A stretch of 64,000 nucleotides of DNA from Mercurialis annua (Eukaryota; Streptophyta; Magnoliopsida; Malpighiales; Euphorbiaceae): NCBI RefSeq assembly GCF_937616625.2, contig NC_065571.1, forward strand, positions 26,920,201-26,984,200, in the 5' to 3' direction. The notes beneath the pieces were generated by a model that saw only the letters and a program-made list of their open reading frames with translations, was not told the origin of the DNA and made no database searches. Each line of letters starts with the position of its first letter. The stretch's first letter is position 1. Of the stretch, positions 51,701 through 64,000 are shown in pieces. The translations under genes and the position numbers were made by a program.

Positions 51701-54700
51701 TATGAAAAAAATCCAACACATTTTTAGCGATTTACGCCAAATCTTTACAAATGTTACGAAATAAAACCAAGCGTTTCACCTTTTTAGCAATTTAAGCCAA
51801 ACGTTTACAAACGTTTCAAAACAAATCCAAGCGTTTCACCTTTTTAGCAATTTAAGCCAATCGTTTACAAACTTCCCGAAACAAATCCGATCGTTTCACC
51901 TTATTAGCAATTTAAGCCAAACATTTAAAAACGTTACGACTCAAATCCAAGCGTTTCACCTTTTAAGCAATTTAAGCCGAACGTTTACAAACGGTACGAA
52001 ACAAATCCAAACAGTTCACCTTTTTAGCGATTTAAGCCGAACGTTTAAAAACACTACGAAACAAAACCAAATATTTCACCTTTTTAGCGATTTTAGCCCA
52101 ACGTTTATAAACGTTACGAAATAAATCCAAACGTTTCCCCTTCTTAGCGATTTAAGCCAAACGTTTACAGACGTTATGAAATAAATCAAAACATTTCACC
52201 TTTTTAGCGATTTAAGCCAAACGTATACAAACGTTACAAAACAAAACCGAAAGTTTAAAACGTTACGAAACAAATCCAAACGTTTCACATTTTTAGCTAT
52301 TTAAGCCAAACCTTTACAAATGTTATGAAACAAAACCAAGCGTTTCACCTTTTTAGCAATTTAAGTAAAATGTTTACAAACATTTCAAAACAAATCCAAG
52401 TGTTTCACCGTTTTAGCAATTTAAGCCAATCGTTTACAAACTTTCCGAAACAAATCCGATCATTTCACCTTTTTAGCAATTTAAGCAAATCGTTTACAAA
52501 CGTTAGGACACAAATCCAAGTGTTTCACCTTTTTAGCAATTTAAGCCGAACGTCTACAAACGGTACGAAACAAATCCAAACTTTTCACCTTTTTAGCGAT
52601 TTAAGCCGAACGTTTACAAACGCTACGAAACAAATCCAAATGTTTCAACATTTTAGCGATTTAAGCCAAACATTTAAAACTTGACGAAACAATCCAAACA
52701 TTTCACCTTTTTAGCAATTTATGCCTAACATTTACAAACGTTACGAAACAAATCCAAATGTTTCACCTGTTTTGCGATAGAGCTAAACGTTTTCAAACGT
52801 TACGAAACAAGTCTAAACATTTTAGCTTTTTAGCGATTGAAGCCAAACGTTTACAAAGGTTATCAAACAAATCTAAATATTTCACCTATTTAGCCATTTA
52901 AGCCAAACGTACAAACGTTACAAAACAAATCAAAGCGTTTCACCTTTTTAGGAATTTAAGCCAAACGTTTACAAACGTTACGAAACAAATCCAAGCGTTT
53001 CACCTTTTTAGCGATTTAAGCCAAACGTTTCAAACGTTACGAAACGAATCCAAACGTTTCACCTTTTGATCGATTTACGCCAAACGTTTACAAACGTTTG
53101 GAAACAAATCCAAACGTTTCACCCTTTAAGCGATTTAAGCAAAACGTTAACAAACGTTACGAAACAAATCCAAACGTTTCACCTTTTTAGCGATTTAAGC
53201 CAAGCGTTTACAAACGTTACGAAACAAATTCAAACGTTTCGCCTTTTTAGCAATTTAATCCAAACGTTTACAAACGTTAAGAAACAAATCCAAATATTTA
53301 GCCTTTTTAGCAATTTAAGCCAAACATTTACAAACTTTAAGAAACAAAACCAAACGTTTAAACCATTACAAAACAAATCCAAACGTTTCACATTTTTAGC
53401 GATTTAAGCCAAGCCTTTACAAACGTTACGAAACAAAACCAAGCGTTTTACCTTTTTAGCAATTTAAGCAAAACGTTTACAAACGTTACGAAACAAAACC
53501 AAACGTTTCACCTTTTTAGCAATTTAAGCCAAACGTTTACAAACGTTACGAAAGAAATCCAAACATTCCCCTTTTTAGCGATTTAAGCCAAACGTTTAAA
53601 ACGTTACGAAACAAATCTAAATGTTTCACATTTTTACCGATTCATGCCAAACGTGTACAAACGTTACGAAACAAATCTAAAAGTTTCACCTTTTTACCGA
53701 TTGAAGCCAAACGTTGATAAACGTTACGAAACAAGTCCAAAAATTTCCCTTTTTTAACGATTTAAACCAAAAATTTACAAAGGTTGTGAAACAAATTCAA
53801 ATTTTTCACCTTTTTTGATATTCAACCCAAAAGTTTACAAACGTTATAAAACAAATCAAAGCATTTAACCTTTTTAGAAATTTAAGCAAAACGTTTACAA
53901 ACGTTACGAAACAAATCCAAACATTTCACCTTTTTAGCAATTTAAGCTAAATGTTTACAAACGTTGCAAAACATATCCAAGCATTTCACCTTTTTAGCGA
54001 TTTAAGCCAACGTTTACAAACGTCACAAAACAAGTCCAAAACGTTTCATCTTTTTAGGGATTTAAGCCAAACGTTTAAATACGTTACAAAACAAATCCAA
54101 ACGTTTAATCATTTTAGCGATTTAAACCAAACCTTTACAAATGTTACCAAAGAAATCCAAACGTTTCACCTTTTTAGCGATTTAAGCCTAACGTTTACAA
54201 ACGTTACGAAACAAAACCAAACGTTTACACTTTTTAGCAATTTAAGCCAAACGTTTACAAACGTTACAAAACAAATCCAAACGTTTCACCTTTTTAGCGA
54301 TTGAAGCCAAAAGTTTACAAACGTTAAAAAACAAATCCAAACGTTTCACCTTTTTAGCGATTTAAGCCAAACGTTTACAAACGTTACGAAATAAATTCAA
54401 ACGTTTCACCTTTTTAGCGTTTTAAGCCAAACGTATACAAACGTTACGAAACAAAACCAAAAGTTTAAAACGTTATGAAAGAAATCCAATACATTTTTAG
54501 CGATTTACGCCAAACCTTTACAAATGTTACGGAAAAAAACCAAGCGTTTCACCTTTTTAGCAATATAAGTCAAACGTTTACAAACTTTTCAAAACAAATC
54601 CAAGCGTTTTACCTTTTTAGCAATTTAAGCCAATCGTTTACAAACTTTCCGAAACAAATCCAATCGTTTCACCTTTTTAGCAATTTAAGCCAAACGTTTA

Positions 54701-57700
54701 TATACGTTACGACACAAATCCAAGCGTTTCACGTTTTTAGTAATTTAAGCCGAACGTTTACAAACGGTACGAAACAAATTCAAACGTTTCACCTTTTTAG
54801 CGATTTAAGCCGAACGTTTACAAACGCTACGAAATAAAACCATACATTTCACCTTTTTAGCGATTTTTGCCCAACGTTTACAAACGTTACGAAATAAATC
54901 CAAACGTTTCACCTTTTTAGCAATTTAAGTTAAACGTTTACAAACGTTACGAAATAAATCCAAACGTTTCACCTTTTTAGCGATTTAAGCCAAACATATA
55001 CAAACAATACGAAACAAAACCAAAAGTTTAAAACGTTAAGAAACAAATCCAAACGTTTCACATTTTTAGCGATTTACGCCAAACCTTTACAAATGTTACG
55101 AAACAAAACCAAGCGTTTCACCTTTTTAGCAATTTAAGCAAAACGTTTACAAACGTTTCAAAATAAATCCAAGCGTTTCACCTTTTTAGCAATTTAAGCC
55201 AATCGTTTACAAACTTTCCGAAACTAATTCGATCGTTTCACCTTTTTAGCAATTTAAGCGAAACGTTTACAAGCGTTACGACACAAATCCAAGTGTTTCA
55301 CCTTTTTAGCAAGTTAAGCCGAATGTTTACAAACGGTACGAAATAAATCCAAACGTTTCCCCTTTTTAGCGATTTAAGCTGAACGTTTACAAACGCTACG
55401 AAACAAAACCATTTCACCTTTTTAGCGATTCTAGCCAAACGCTTACAAATGCTATGAATCAAATCCAAATGTTTCCCCATTTTAGCGATTTAAGCCAAAC
55501 ATTTAAAATATGACGAAACAAATCCAAACATTTCACCTTTTTAGTAATTTATGCCAAACGTTTACAAACGTTATGAAACAAATCTAAATGTTTCACCTGT
55601 TTAGCGATTGAGCCAAACGTTTACAAAATGTATGAAACAAGTCTAAACGTTTCAGCTTTTTAGCGATTGAAGCCAAACGTTTACAAAGGTTATGAAACAA
55701 ATCTAAATATTTCACCTATTTAGCCATTTAAGCTAAATGTACAAACGTTACAAAACAAATCAAAGCTTTTCACCTTTTTAGCAATTTAAGCCAGACGTTT
55801 ACAAACGTTACGAAACAAATCCAAGTGTTTCACCTTTTTAGCGATTTAAGCCAAACGTTTCAAACGTTACGAAACAAATCCAAACGTTTCACCTTTTTAT
55901 CTATTTAAGCCAAACGTTTACAAACGTTGGGAAACAAATCTAAATGTTTCCCCTTTTAAGCGATATAAGGAAAACGTTAACAAACGTTACGAAACAAATC
56001 TAAATGTTTTACCTTTTTAGCGATTTAAGCCAAACGTTTACAAACATTACGAAACAAATCCAAACGTTTCGTCTTTTTAGCAATTTAATCCAAACGTTTA
56101 CAAACGTTACGAAACAAATCCAAACGTTTCACCTTTTTAGCAATTTAAGCAAAACATTTGCAAACGTTAAGAAACAAAACCAAACGTTTAAACTGTTACA
56201 AAATATATCCAACGTTTCACATTTCTAGCGATTTAAGCCAAACCTTTACAAACGTTACGAAACAAAACCAAGCGTTTTACCTTTTTAGCAATTTAAGCTA
56301 AACGTTTAAGAACGTTTCAAAATAAATCCAAGGATTTCACCTTTTTAGCAATTTAAGCGAAACGTTTACAAACGTTCCGAAACAATCTAACAGTTTCACA
56401 TTTTTAGGAATATAAACCAAACCTTTACAAACGTAAAAAAATAAATCCAAGCATTTCACCTTTCTAGCAATTTAAACAAAACGTGTACAAATGTTACTGA
56501 ACAAATCTAACCGTTTCAACTTTTCAACAATTTAAACTGATTGTTTACAAACGTTACGGAACAAAACCAAACGTATCACCTTTTTAGCAATTTAAGCCAA
56601 ACGTTTACAAATGTTACGAAACAAATCCAAATATTCCCCTTTTTAGAGATTCAAGCCAAACGTTTAAAACGTTACGAAACAAATCCAAACGTTTCACCTT
56701 TTTACCGATTCATGCCAAATATTTACAAACGTTACAAAACAAATCCAAACGTTTCGCCTTTTTAGCGATTGAAGCCAAACATTTACAAACGTCGCGAAAC
56801 AAATCCAAACGTTTCTCCTTTTTAGCGATATAATCCAGACGTTTACAAACGTTACGAAACAAATCCAAAAGTTTCAACTTTTGAGCGATATAAGCCAAAC
56901 GTTTACAAACGTTACGAAACGAATCCAAGCGTTTCACTTTTTTTTTTCAATTGACGCCAAACGTTTATAAACGTTACGAAACAAATCCAAGCGTTTCAAC
57001 TATTTAGCGATTTATGCCAAACGTTTACAAACGTTAGGAATCAAACGTCACGAAACAAATCCAAACGTTTTACCTTTTTAGCAATTTAAGCCAAACGTTT
57101 ACAAACGTCACGAAACAAATCCAAAAGTTTCACCTTTTTAGCAATTTAAGCCAAACATTTACAATTGTTACTGAATAAAACCAAAAGTTTAAAACATTAC
57201 AAAACAAATCGAAACGTTCATATTTTTAGCAATTTAAGCCAAACCTTTACAAATGTTAAGAAACAAAACCATGCATTTCACCTTTTTAACAATTTAAGCC
57301 AAACGTTTACAAACGTTTCGAAACAAATCCAAGCATTTCACCTTTTTAGCAATTTAAGCCAATCGTTTACAAACGTTCCGAAACAAATCCAAGGGTTTCA
57401 CCCTTTTAGAAATTTAAGCCGAACATTTACAAACGTTACGAAACAAATTCAAACGTTTCAAGTTTTTAACAATTTAAGCCAAAACTTTACAAACGTTACG
57501 AAACAAAACAAAACATTTCACGTTTTTAGCGATTTAAGCCAAACATTTGCAAACGTTACGGAACAAATCCAAATGTTTCCCCGTTTTAGCCATTTATGCC
57601 AAACATTTACAACGTTTCGAAACAAATCCAAACATTTCACCTTTTTAGCGATTTATGACAAACGTTTACAAACATTACGAAACAAATCCAAACATTTCAC

Positions 57701-60700
57701 CTTCTTAGCGATTGAAACCAAACGTTTACAATCGTTACGAAACAAATCCAAACGTTTCACCTTTTTAGCGATTTAAGCCAAACGTTACACCTTTTTAGCG
57801 ATTTAAGCCAAAAGTTTACAAAGGTTATGAAACAAATCCAAATGTTTCACCTTTGTAAACATTTAAGCCAAACGTTTACAAACGATACAAAACAAATCCA
57901 AGCGTTTCACCTTTTTAGCAATATAAGCAAAACGTTTACAAACTTTACAAAACAAATCCAAGCGTTTCACCGTTTTGGCGATTTAAGCCAAACGTTTACA
58001 AATGTTACGAAACAAATCCAAATTTCTCGATTTAAACAAAACGATTACAAACGTTAGGAAACAAATACAAACGTTTCACCTTTTTAGCGATTTAAGCCAA
58101 ACGTTTACAAACGTTATGAAACAAATCTAAATGTTTCACCTTATTAGCAATTTAAGCGAAACATTTACAAACATTACGAAACGAATTCAAACGTTTCTCC
58201 TTTTTAGCAATTTTAGCCAAACGTTTACAAACGTTACGAAACAAATCTAAACGTTTCACCTTTTTAGTGATTTAAGCCAAGCGTTTACAAAGGTTATGAA
58301 ACAAATCCAAATTTTTCACCTTTTTAGCCATTTAAGACAAACGTTTACAAATGTTACAAAAAAATCCAAGTGTTTCACCTTTTTAGCGATTTAAGCCAAA
58401 CGTTCACAAACGTTATGAAACAAATCCAAACGTTTCACTTTTTTAGTGATTTAAGCCAATCGTTTAAAACGTTACGAAACAAAACCAAAAGTTTAAAATG
58501 TTACGAAACAAATCCAAATGTTTCAAATTTTTTGCGATTTAAGCCAAACCTTAACAAATGTTACGAAACAAAACCAAGCGTTTCACCTTTTTAACAATAA
58601 AAGCCAAACGTTTACAAACGTTTCGAAACGAATCCAAGCGTTTCACCATTTTAGCAATTTAAGCCAATGGTTTACAAACGTTACGAAACAAATCCAAATG
58701 TTTCACCTTTTTAGCGATTTAAGCCGAATGTTTACAAACGTTACGAAAAAAAAAGCAAACATTTCACCTTTTTAGCGATTTAAGCCTAACATTTACAAAC
58801 GTTACGAAACAAATCCAAATATTTCCCCGTCTTAGCGATTTAAGCCAAAAGTTTAAAATGTTACAAAATAAATCCAAATATTTCACCTTTTTATCGATTT
58901 ATGGCAAACGCTTACAAACGTTCGAAACAAATCCAAATGTTTTACCTTTTTATCGATTTAAGCCAAACGTTTACAAATGTTGTGAAACAAGTCCAAATGT
59001 TTCACCTTTTTAGCCATTTAAGTCAAATGTTTACAAACGTTGCAAAACAAATCCAAGTGTTTCACCATTTTAGCGATTTATGCCAAACGTTTAGAAACGT
59101 TGCGAAACAAATCCAAAAGTTTCATGTTTCTAGCGATTTAAGCTAAACGTTTACAAACGTTACGAAATAAATCCAAGTGTTTCGCCCTTTTAGCAATTTA
59201 AGTTAAACGTTTACAAATGTTACGAAACAAATCCAAGCGTTTCACCTTTTATAAATTTAAACCAAACGTTTACAAAGGTCACGAAACAAAACCAAACGTT
59301 TAAAACGTTACGAAACAAATCCAAACGTTTTTAGCAATGTAAGCCAAACGTTTAAAACGTTACAAAACAAATTCAAGCGTTTCACATTTTTAGCAATTTA
59401 AGCCAAACGTTTACAAAAATACTGAAACAAATCCAAGCATTTCACATTTTTAGGAATTTAAATCAAACATTTACAAACGTTAAAAATCAAATCCAAGCGT
59501 TTCACCTTTTTAGCAATTTAAGCCAAACGTTTACAAATGCTAAGAAACAAATCCAAGCGTTTCACCTTTATAACGATTTAAGCCGAACGTTTACAAACGT
59601 TGCGAAACAAAACTAAACGTTTCTCCTTTTTATCAATTTAAGACAAACGTTTTCAAAAGTTACGAAACAAATCCAAACTTTCCCTTTTTTAGCAATTTAA
59701 GCCAAACGTTTACAAACGTTACGAAACAAATCCAAACATTTCACATTTTTTGCGATTTAACCCAAACCCTTACATTTACAAAAGTTACGAAACAAAACCA
59801 AGTGTTTGACCTTTTTAGCAATGTAAGCAAAACGTTTACAAACGTTAGAAAACAAATTCAAGCATTTCACATTTTTAGCAATTTAATCCAAACGTTTACA
59901 AAAATACTGAAACAAATCCAAGCATTTCACATTTTTAGGAATTTAAATCAAACGTTTACAAACGTTAAAAAGCAAATCCAAGCGTTTCACCTTTTTAGCA
60001 ATTTTAGCCAAACGTTTATAAATGCTAAGAAACAAATTCAAGCGTTTCACCTTTATAACGATTTAAGCAGAACGTTTACGAACGTTGCGAAACAAAACCA
60101 AACGTTTCACCTTTTTATTAGTTTAAGACAAACTTTTACAAACGTTACGAAACAAATCGAAAAAGTTTCCCCTTTTAGCGATTAAAGCCGAACGTTTAAA
60201 ACGTCATGAAACAAATCCAAATGTTTCACCTTTTTAGCGATTTATGCCAAATGTTTACAAACGTTACGAACCAAATCCAAACGTTTCACCTTTTTTGCGA
60301 TTGAAGCCAAACGTTTAAAAATGTTATGAAATAAATCCAAACGTTTCACCTTTTTAGCAAATTAATCCAAACGTTTACAAACGTTACGAAACAAAAAAAA
60401 AGTGTTCACCTTTTTAGTGATTTAAGCCAAACGTTTACAAATGTAACGAAAAAAATCTAAGCGTTTCACCTTTTTAGCAATTTAAGCCAAACATTTACAA
60501 ACGTTACGAAACAAATCCAAGCATTTCACATTTCTAGCAATTTAACCCAAACGTTTACAGACGTTACGAAACAAATCCAAACATTACACCTTTATAGCGA
60601 TTTGATCCAAACGTTTACAAACTTTACAAAGCAAATCCAAGCGTTTTTCATTTTTAACAATTTAAGCCTATCGTTTACAAACGTTACGAAACAAATCCAA

Positions 60701-62863
60701 ATGTTTCACCTTTTTGGCGATTTAAGCCAAACGTTTACAAACATTACGAAACAAATCCAAACATTTCGCCTTTTTAGCGATTTAAGCCAAACATCTACAA
60801 ACCTTAAGAAACAAAACCAAACGTTTAAAACGTTATGAAACAAATCCAACGTTTTACATTTTTAATGATTTAAGCCAAACCTTTACAAACGTTACAAAAC
60901 AAATCCAAGCGTTTCACCTTTTTAGCAATATAAGCCAAACGCTTACAAACGTAAAAAAACAAATCCATGCATTTCTCCTTTTAAGCAAATTAAGCCAAAC
61001 GTTTATAAATGTTACGAAACAAATCCAACTGTTTCACCTTTTTAACGATATAAGACGAACATTTACAAACGTTATGAAACAAAACCAAACGTTTCACATT
61101 TTTAGCAATTTAAGCCAAACGTTTACAAACGTTACGAAACAAATCCAAACGTTTCCACTTTTTAGCGATTTAAGCCAAACGTTTAAAACGTTAAATCCAA
61201 ACATTTCACCTTTTTAGCGATTCATGCCAAACGTTTACAAACGTTACGAAACAAATCCAAACGTTTCACCTTTTTAGCGATAGAAGCGAAACATTTACAA
61301 ATGCTGAAAAAAGAATCCAAAGATTTTCACATTTTTAGCAATTTAAGCCAATCGTTTACAAACAGTACGAAACAAAAACCAAGCGTTTCACCTTTTTAGC
61401 AATTTAAGCCGAACGTTAACAAACGTAACGAAACAAATCCAAGCGTTTCACCTTTTTAGCAATTTAAGCCAAACGTCTACAAACGTTACGAAAAAAATCC
61501 AAACGTTTCCCAATTTTAGCGATTTAAGCCAAATGCTTACAAAGGTTATGAAACAAATCCAAATGTTTCACCTTTTTAGCAATTTAAGCCAAATGTTTAA
61601 AAAATTTACGAAACAAATCCAAGCGTTCATATTTTTAGCAATTTAAGCCAAACGTTTGCAGACGTTACGAAACAAATCCATGCGTTTCACCTTTTTAGCG
61701 ATTTAAGCCAAACGTTTAAAAACGTTACGAAACAAATCCAAACGTTTTACCATTTTAGCAATTTAAGTCAAACGTTTACTAACGTTACAAAACAAATCCA
61801 AGCGTTTAACCTTTTTAGCAATTTAAGCCAAACGTTTACAAACGTTCCGAAACAAATCCAAGCGTTTCACATTTTAAGGAATTTAAGTCAAACGTTTACA
61901 AACGTTAAAAAACAAATCCAAGAGTTTTACCTTTTTAGAAATTTGAGTCAAACGTTTACAAATGTTAATAAACAAATCCAACCGTTTCACCTTTTTTGCG
62001 ATTTAAGCCGAACGTGCACACACGTTACGAAACAAAACCAAATGTTTCCCCTTTTTAGCAATTTAGGCCAAACGTTTACAAACTTTACCAAACAAATCCA
62101 AACGTATCCCCTTTTTAGCGATTTACGCGAAACGTTTTAAACGTTACGAAATAAATTCAAACGTGTCACCTTTTTAGCGATTTAAGCCAAATGTTTACAA
62201 ACATTACAAAACAAATCCAAACGTTTCGCCTTTTTATCAATTTAAGCCAAACGTTTACAAACGTTACGAAACAAATTCAAACGTTTCCCGTTTTAGCGAT
62301 TTAAGCCAAACATTTGCAAACATTATGAAACAAAACCAAACGTTTAAACCGTTACGAAACAAATCCAAACCTTTCACATTTTAGCGAGTTAAGCCAAACC
62401 TTTACAAACGTTACGAAACAAAACCAAGCGTTTTACCTTTTTAGCAATTTAAGCCAAACGTTTATAAACGTTTCAAAACAAATCCAAGGATTTCACCTTT
62501 TAGCAAATTAAGCCAAACGTTTCACCTTTTTAGCAGTTTAAGCAATAACGTTTACAAACGTTATGAAACAAATACAAACGTATCCCCTTTTTAGCGATTT
62601 ATGCCAAACGTTTAAAACCTCATGAAACAAATCCAAACGTGTCACCTTTTTATCGATTTAAGCCAAACGTGTACAAACGTTAGGAAACATATCCAAATGT
62701 TTCACCTTTTTAGCGATATAAGCCAATCGTTTCCAAACGTTACGAAACAAATCCAAACGTTTCACCTTTTTAGCGATTTAAGCCAAACGTTTATAAACAT
62801 TACGAAACAAATATAAACGTTTTTCCTTTTTAGCAATTTAAGCTAAACGTTTACAAAAGTTAC
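48800..62863. repeat. 60-bp satellite array, right heterogeneous block
   Basis: About 234 head-to-tail monomers in the same orientation, with mutual divergence similar to the left block. Half-length monomers occur, for example near 49430, 50765, 51690, 52255, 55030, 59300, 60820 and 62340. Some modest duplications are visible: the run with TTAGTAATTTATGCC and CCTGTTTAGCGAT near 52700-53400 resembles 55520-56230. The shortened CGTTTCCCCATATCAATTTAAG monomer near 49940 matches one near 8130 in the left block. The longest frame, 203 codons at 57165-57776, is translated satellite and no gene is called. Nothing except satellite was seen. Confidence 0.95.
49052..49111. repeat. Reference monomer of the satellite, B type
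   Basis: This copy matches my by-eye consensus at every position and serves as a phase reference. It divides exactly into six 10-bp modules: 49052-49061, 49062-49071, 49072-49081 and 49082-49091 each begin AAAC, then CCTTTTTAGC at 49092-49101 and GATTTAAGCC at 49102-49111. It holds five CG dinucleotides. Bases 2-17 form an inverted repeat with 7-bp arms (AACGTTT/AAACGTT) around AC, and bases 31-38 are the palindrome AAACGTTT. The B type has AAACG in module 4 and AGCGAT at the junction of modules 5 and 6. Confidence 0.95.
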
Positions 62864-64000
62864 TGTCACGACCCAATTTTATTTAGCCGAGACCGGCGCT
62901 AGAGAATGGGAGTGGTAGCTCCGAAACCCGTAGCAAGCCTAAAACCACTAATAATTTTTCACATTTAAAAGTATAATATTGTATATAAAACATTTTCAGA
63001 AAACTCTTTTATATAATATAATTATAGATAGTAAAATATCATATTAGAGTTTACATTCAAAAATGGCTATTTGAAATCAATTCACCAATCTTATACTGAC
63101 ACCTACTGACTACTGCAGCTTTAGAAACTCATACTTGTGTAAGTCCGACGACTTCTGGCACAATGGAGATGGTTTGTCTGATCCGACTTCTACTACCTGC
63201 AAACATCAGAGTGAGGGATCAGTATTTGGGAAAATAATGAGTGAGTATGCAACTTATTATCGGTATTATCAAAATACACATCGCATACTCAAACATATAT
63301 TTATCTATCTCGATATAATATGAAAATAACATAATATTCACAAATAGCAGATCCGACCGAAACCCTAATCTTAAACTCTTAACTTATCTTATTCCGAATA
63401 TTCGAATCAAACTGATCCAAATGGTCCGACCCGGGAGTGTTCACGCTCAACAATGTTAGCCGCGACCAATCTCTTAATCTCAAAGTGTGAGTCCAACTCA
63501 CTGGTGGATCCAACCCACTAGATACGAGGCTCAGGTTACACCATAACCGAGTTCTCACTCATATCGCATTCATATCGTATGCGCATTTTGTAATCTCATA
63601 GACAATCTAGACAAGCTAGACTGACTCAAATACTGGTGATCACACAGCCTATTGACACCCAATAGGTAGTCGGTTTCTTAGGATCGCACACTAGATATTC
63701 ATATTCAAAACAATGAATATAACAGCATTCATATAATCAAATTCACCGAACATAACATCTTCTACGAGCAAATCATATAAATGTAATGTATTGATAATAA
63801 TTTTCATAATATATGAAAATAACTTTAATAATAATAATACGCGAAAGTAAATTGCCGCTCACAATGACCGCAATCCAAAGATGCATTATCATCACCCACA
63901 CACGTAGGCTCTGTGCATTGTTTGATCTCGTAGCTACTCCAGCTCGACGGCCTGGTAGCTTGACGATACATTTAATTCCTATTCAAATCATATGTACGTT
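62864..64000 (-). mobile_element. LTR-retrotransposon end, relative of the second LTR, runs off the window
   Basis: The satellite stops at AAAAGTTAC and TGTCACGACCCAATTTTA begins. Reading inward, it shares the order of features with the reverse complement of the element at 14894-17673: TGTCACGACCCAATTT at the tip, GGCGCTAG, AAACCCGTAGCAAG about 70 bp in, an ACCTG..GGGATCAG segment near 63196, and a GTAAATTGCC/GCGTAGACTC-like segment near 63850. The two are clearly diverged, so this is a related family or an old copy in opposite orientation. The other end and any internal gag-pol lie outside the window; solo LTR and complete element cannot be told apart. A 62-codon frame at 63135-63323 is noncoding LTR. 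The expected target duplication on the far side is GTTAC. Confidence 0.75.

Noticed and set aside
1..62863. CRISPR-like array (regular repeats)
   Set aside because: Repeats are contiguous with no unique spacers, units vary throughout, and the neighbours are plant LTR elements.
1..62863. Telomere-type repeat, because of CTTTTTAGC and TTTAAGCC
   Set aside because: No TTTAGGG or CCCTAAA run is present. The only AAACCCTAA noticed is the single telobox in an LTR.
63135..63323. 62-codon plus-strand frame near the right end
   Set aside because: It is inside the third LTR in a segment whose relative in the second element is not open in that frame; noncoding is more likely.

Overview
This window comes from a nuclear plant genome, probably a eudicot. 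About 58 kb of the 64 kb is one AT-rich satellite with a 60-bp monomer, on the order of 970 head-to-tail copies, all in the same orientation. The rest is three LTR-retrotransposon pieces of plant type. No convincing protein-coding gene, tRNA, rRNA or CRISPR array was found. The species cannot be named from the sequence. The satellite family is not one I recognise, and 60 bp is short for a plant satellite (about 150-180 or 320-370 bp are usual).

Layout. 1-10069: heterogeneous satellite. 10070-12028: a 1.96-kb minus-strand solo LTR of Ty1/copia look, with TG..CA ends and a TATA box. 12029-14893: satellite with a ~1-kb tandem duplication. 14894-17673: a 2.78-kb solo LTR, probably Ty3/gypsy, with a perfect 5-bp target duplication. 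17674-62863: uninterrupted satellite. Its central part, about 18.4-48.8 kb, is built of large near-identical blocks; 48.8-62.86 kb is heterogeneous again. 62864-64000: the edge of a third element, a diverged relative of the second in opposite orientation, running off the window.

The satellite has several nested levels. The monomer is six 10-bp modules, four of which begin AAAC. Two main monomer types differ at linked positions (AAGCG with AGCAAT, or AAACG with AGCGAT). Half-length monomers of about 29 bp punctuate the array. In the core, two block types marked by a CCATGCATTTGACC monomer alternate (X,Y,X,Y,X,Y,X,Y,Y) in a compound repeat of about 5.1 kb, with visible hybrid junctions. A 508-bp module is present three times in a row at 33.5-35.0 kb. 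The homogeneous core holds no transposon; all three insertions lie in the heterogeneous flanks. This pattern, a young homogenised core with older decayed edges, is what unequal exchange gives in centromeric or other heterochromatic satellites. A centromeric role is only a hypothesis here.

The many open frames of 60-200 codons encoding FHLFSNLSQTFTNVTKQIQ-like 20-residue repeats follow from the period being divisible by three with one stop-free frame. They are not annotated as genes. Much of the monomer variation is CG to TG or CA, as expected for methylated, silent DNA.
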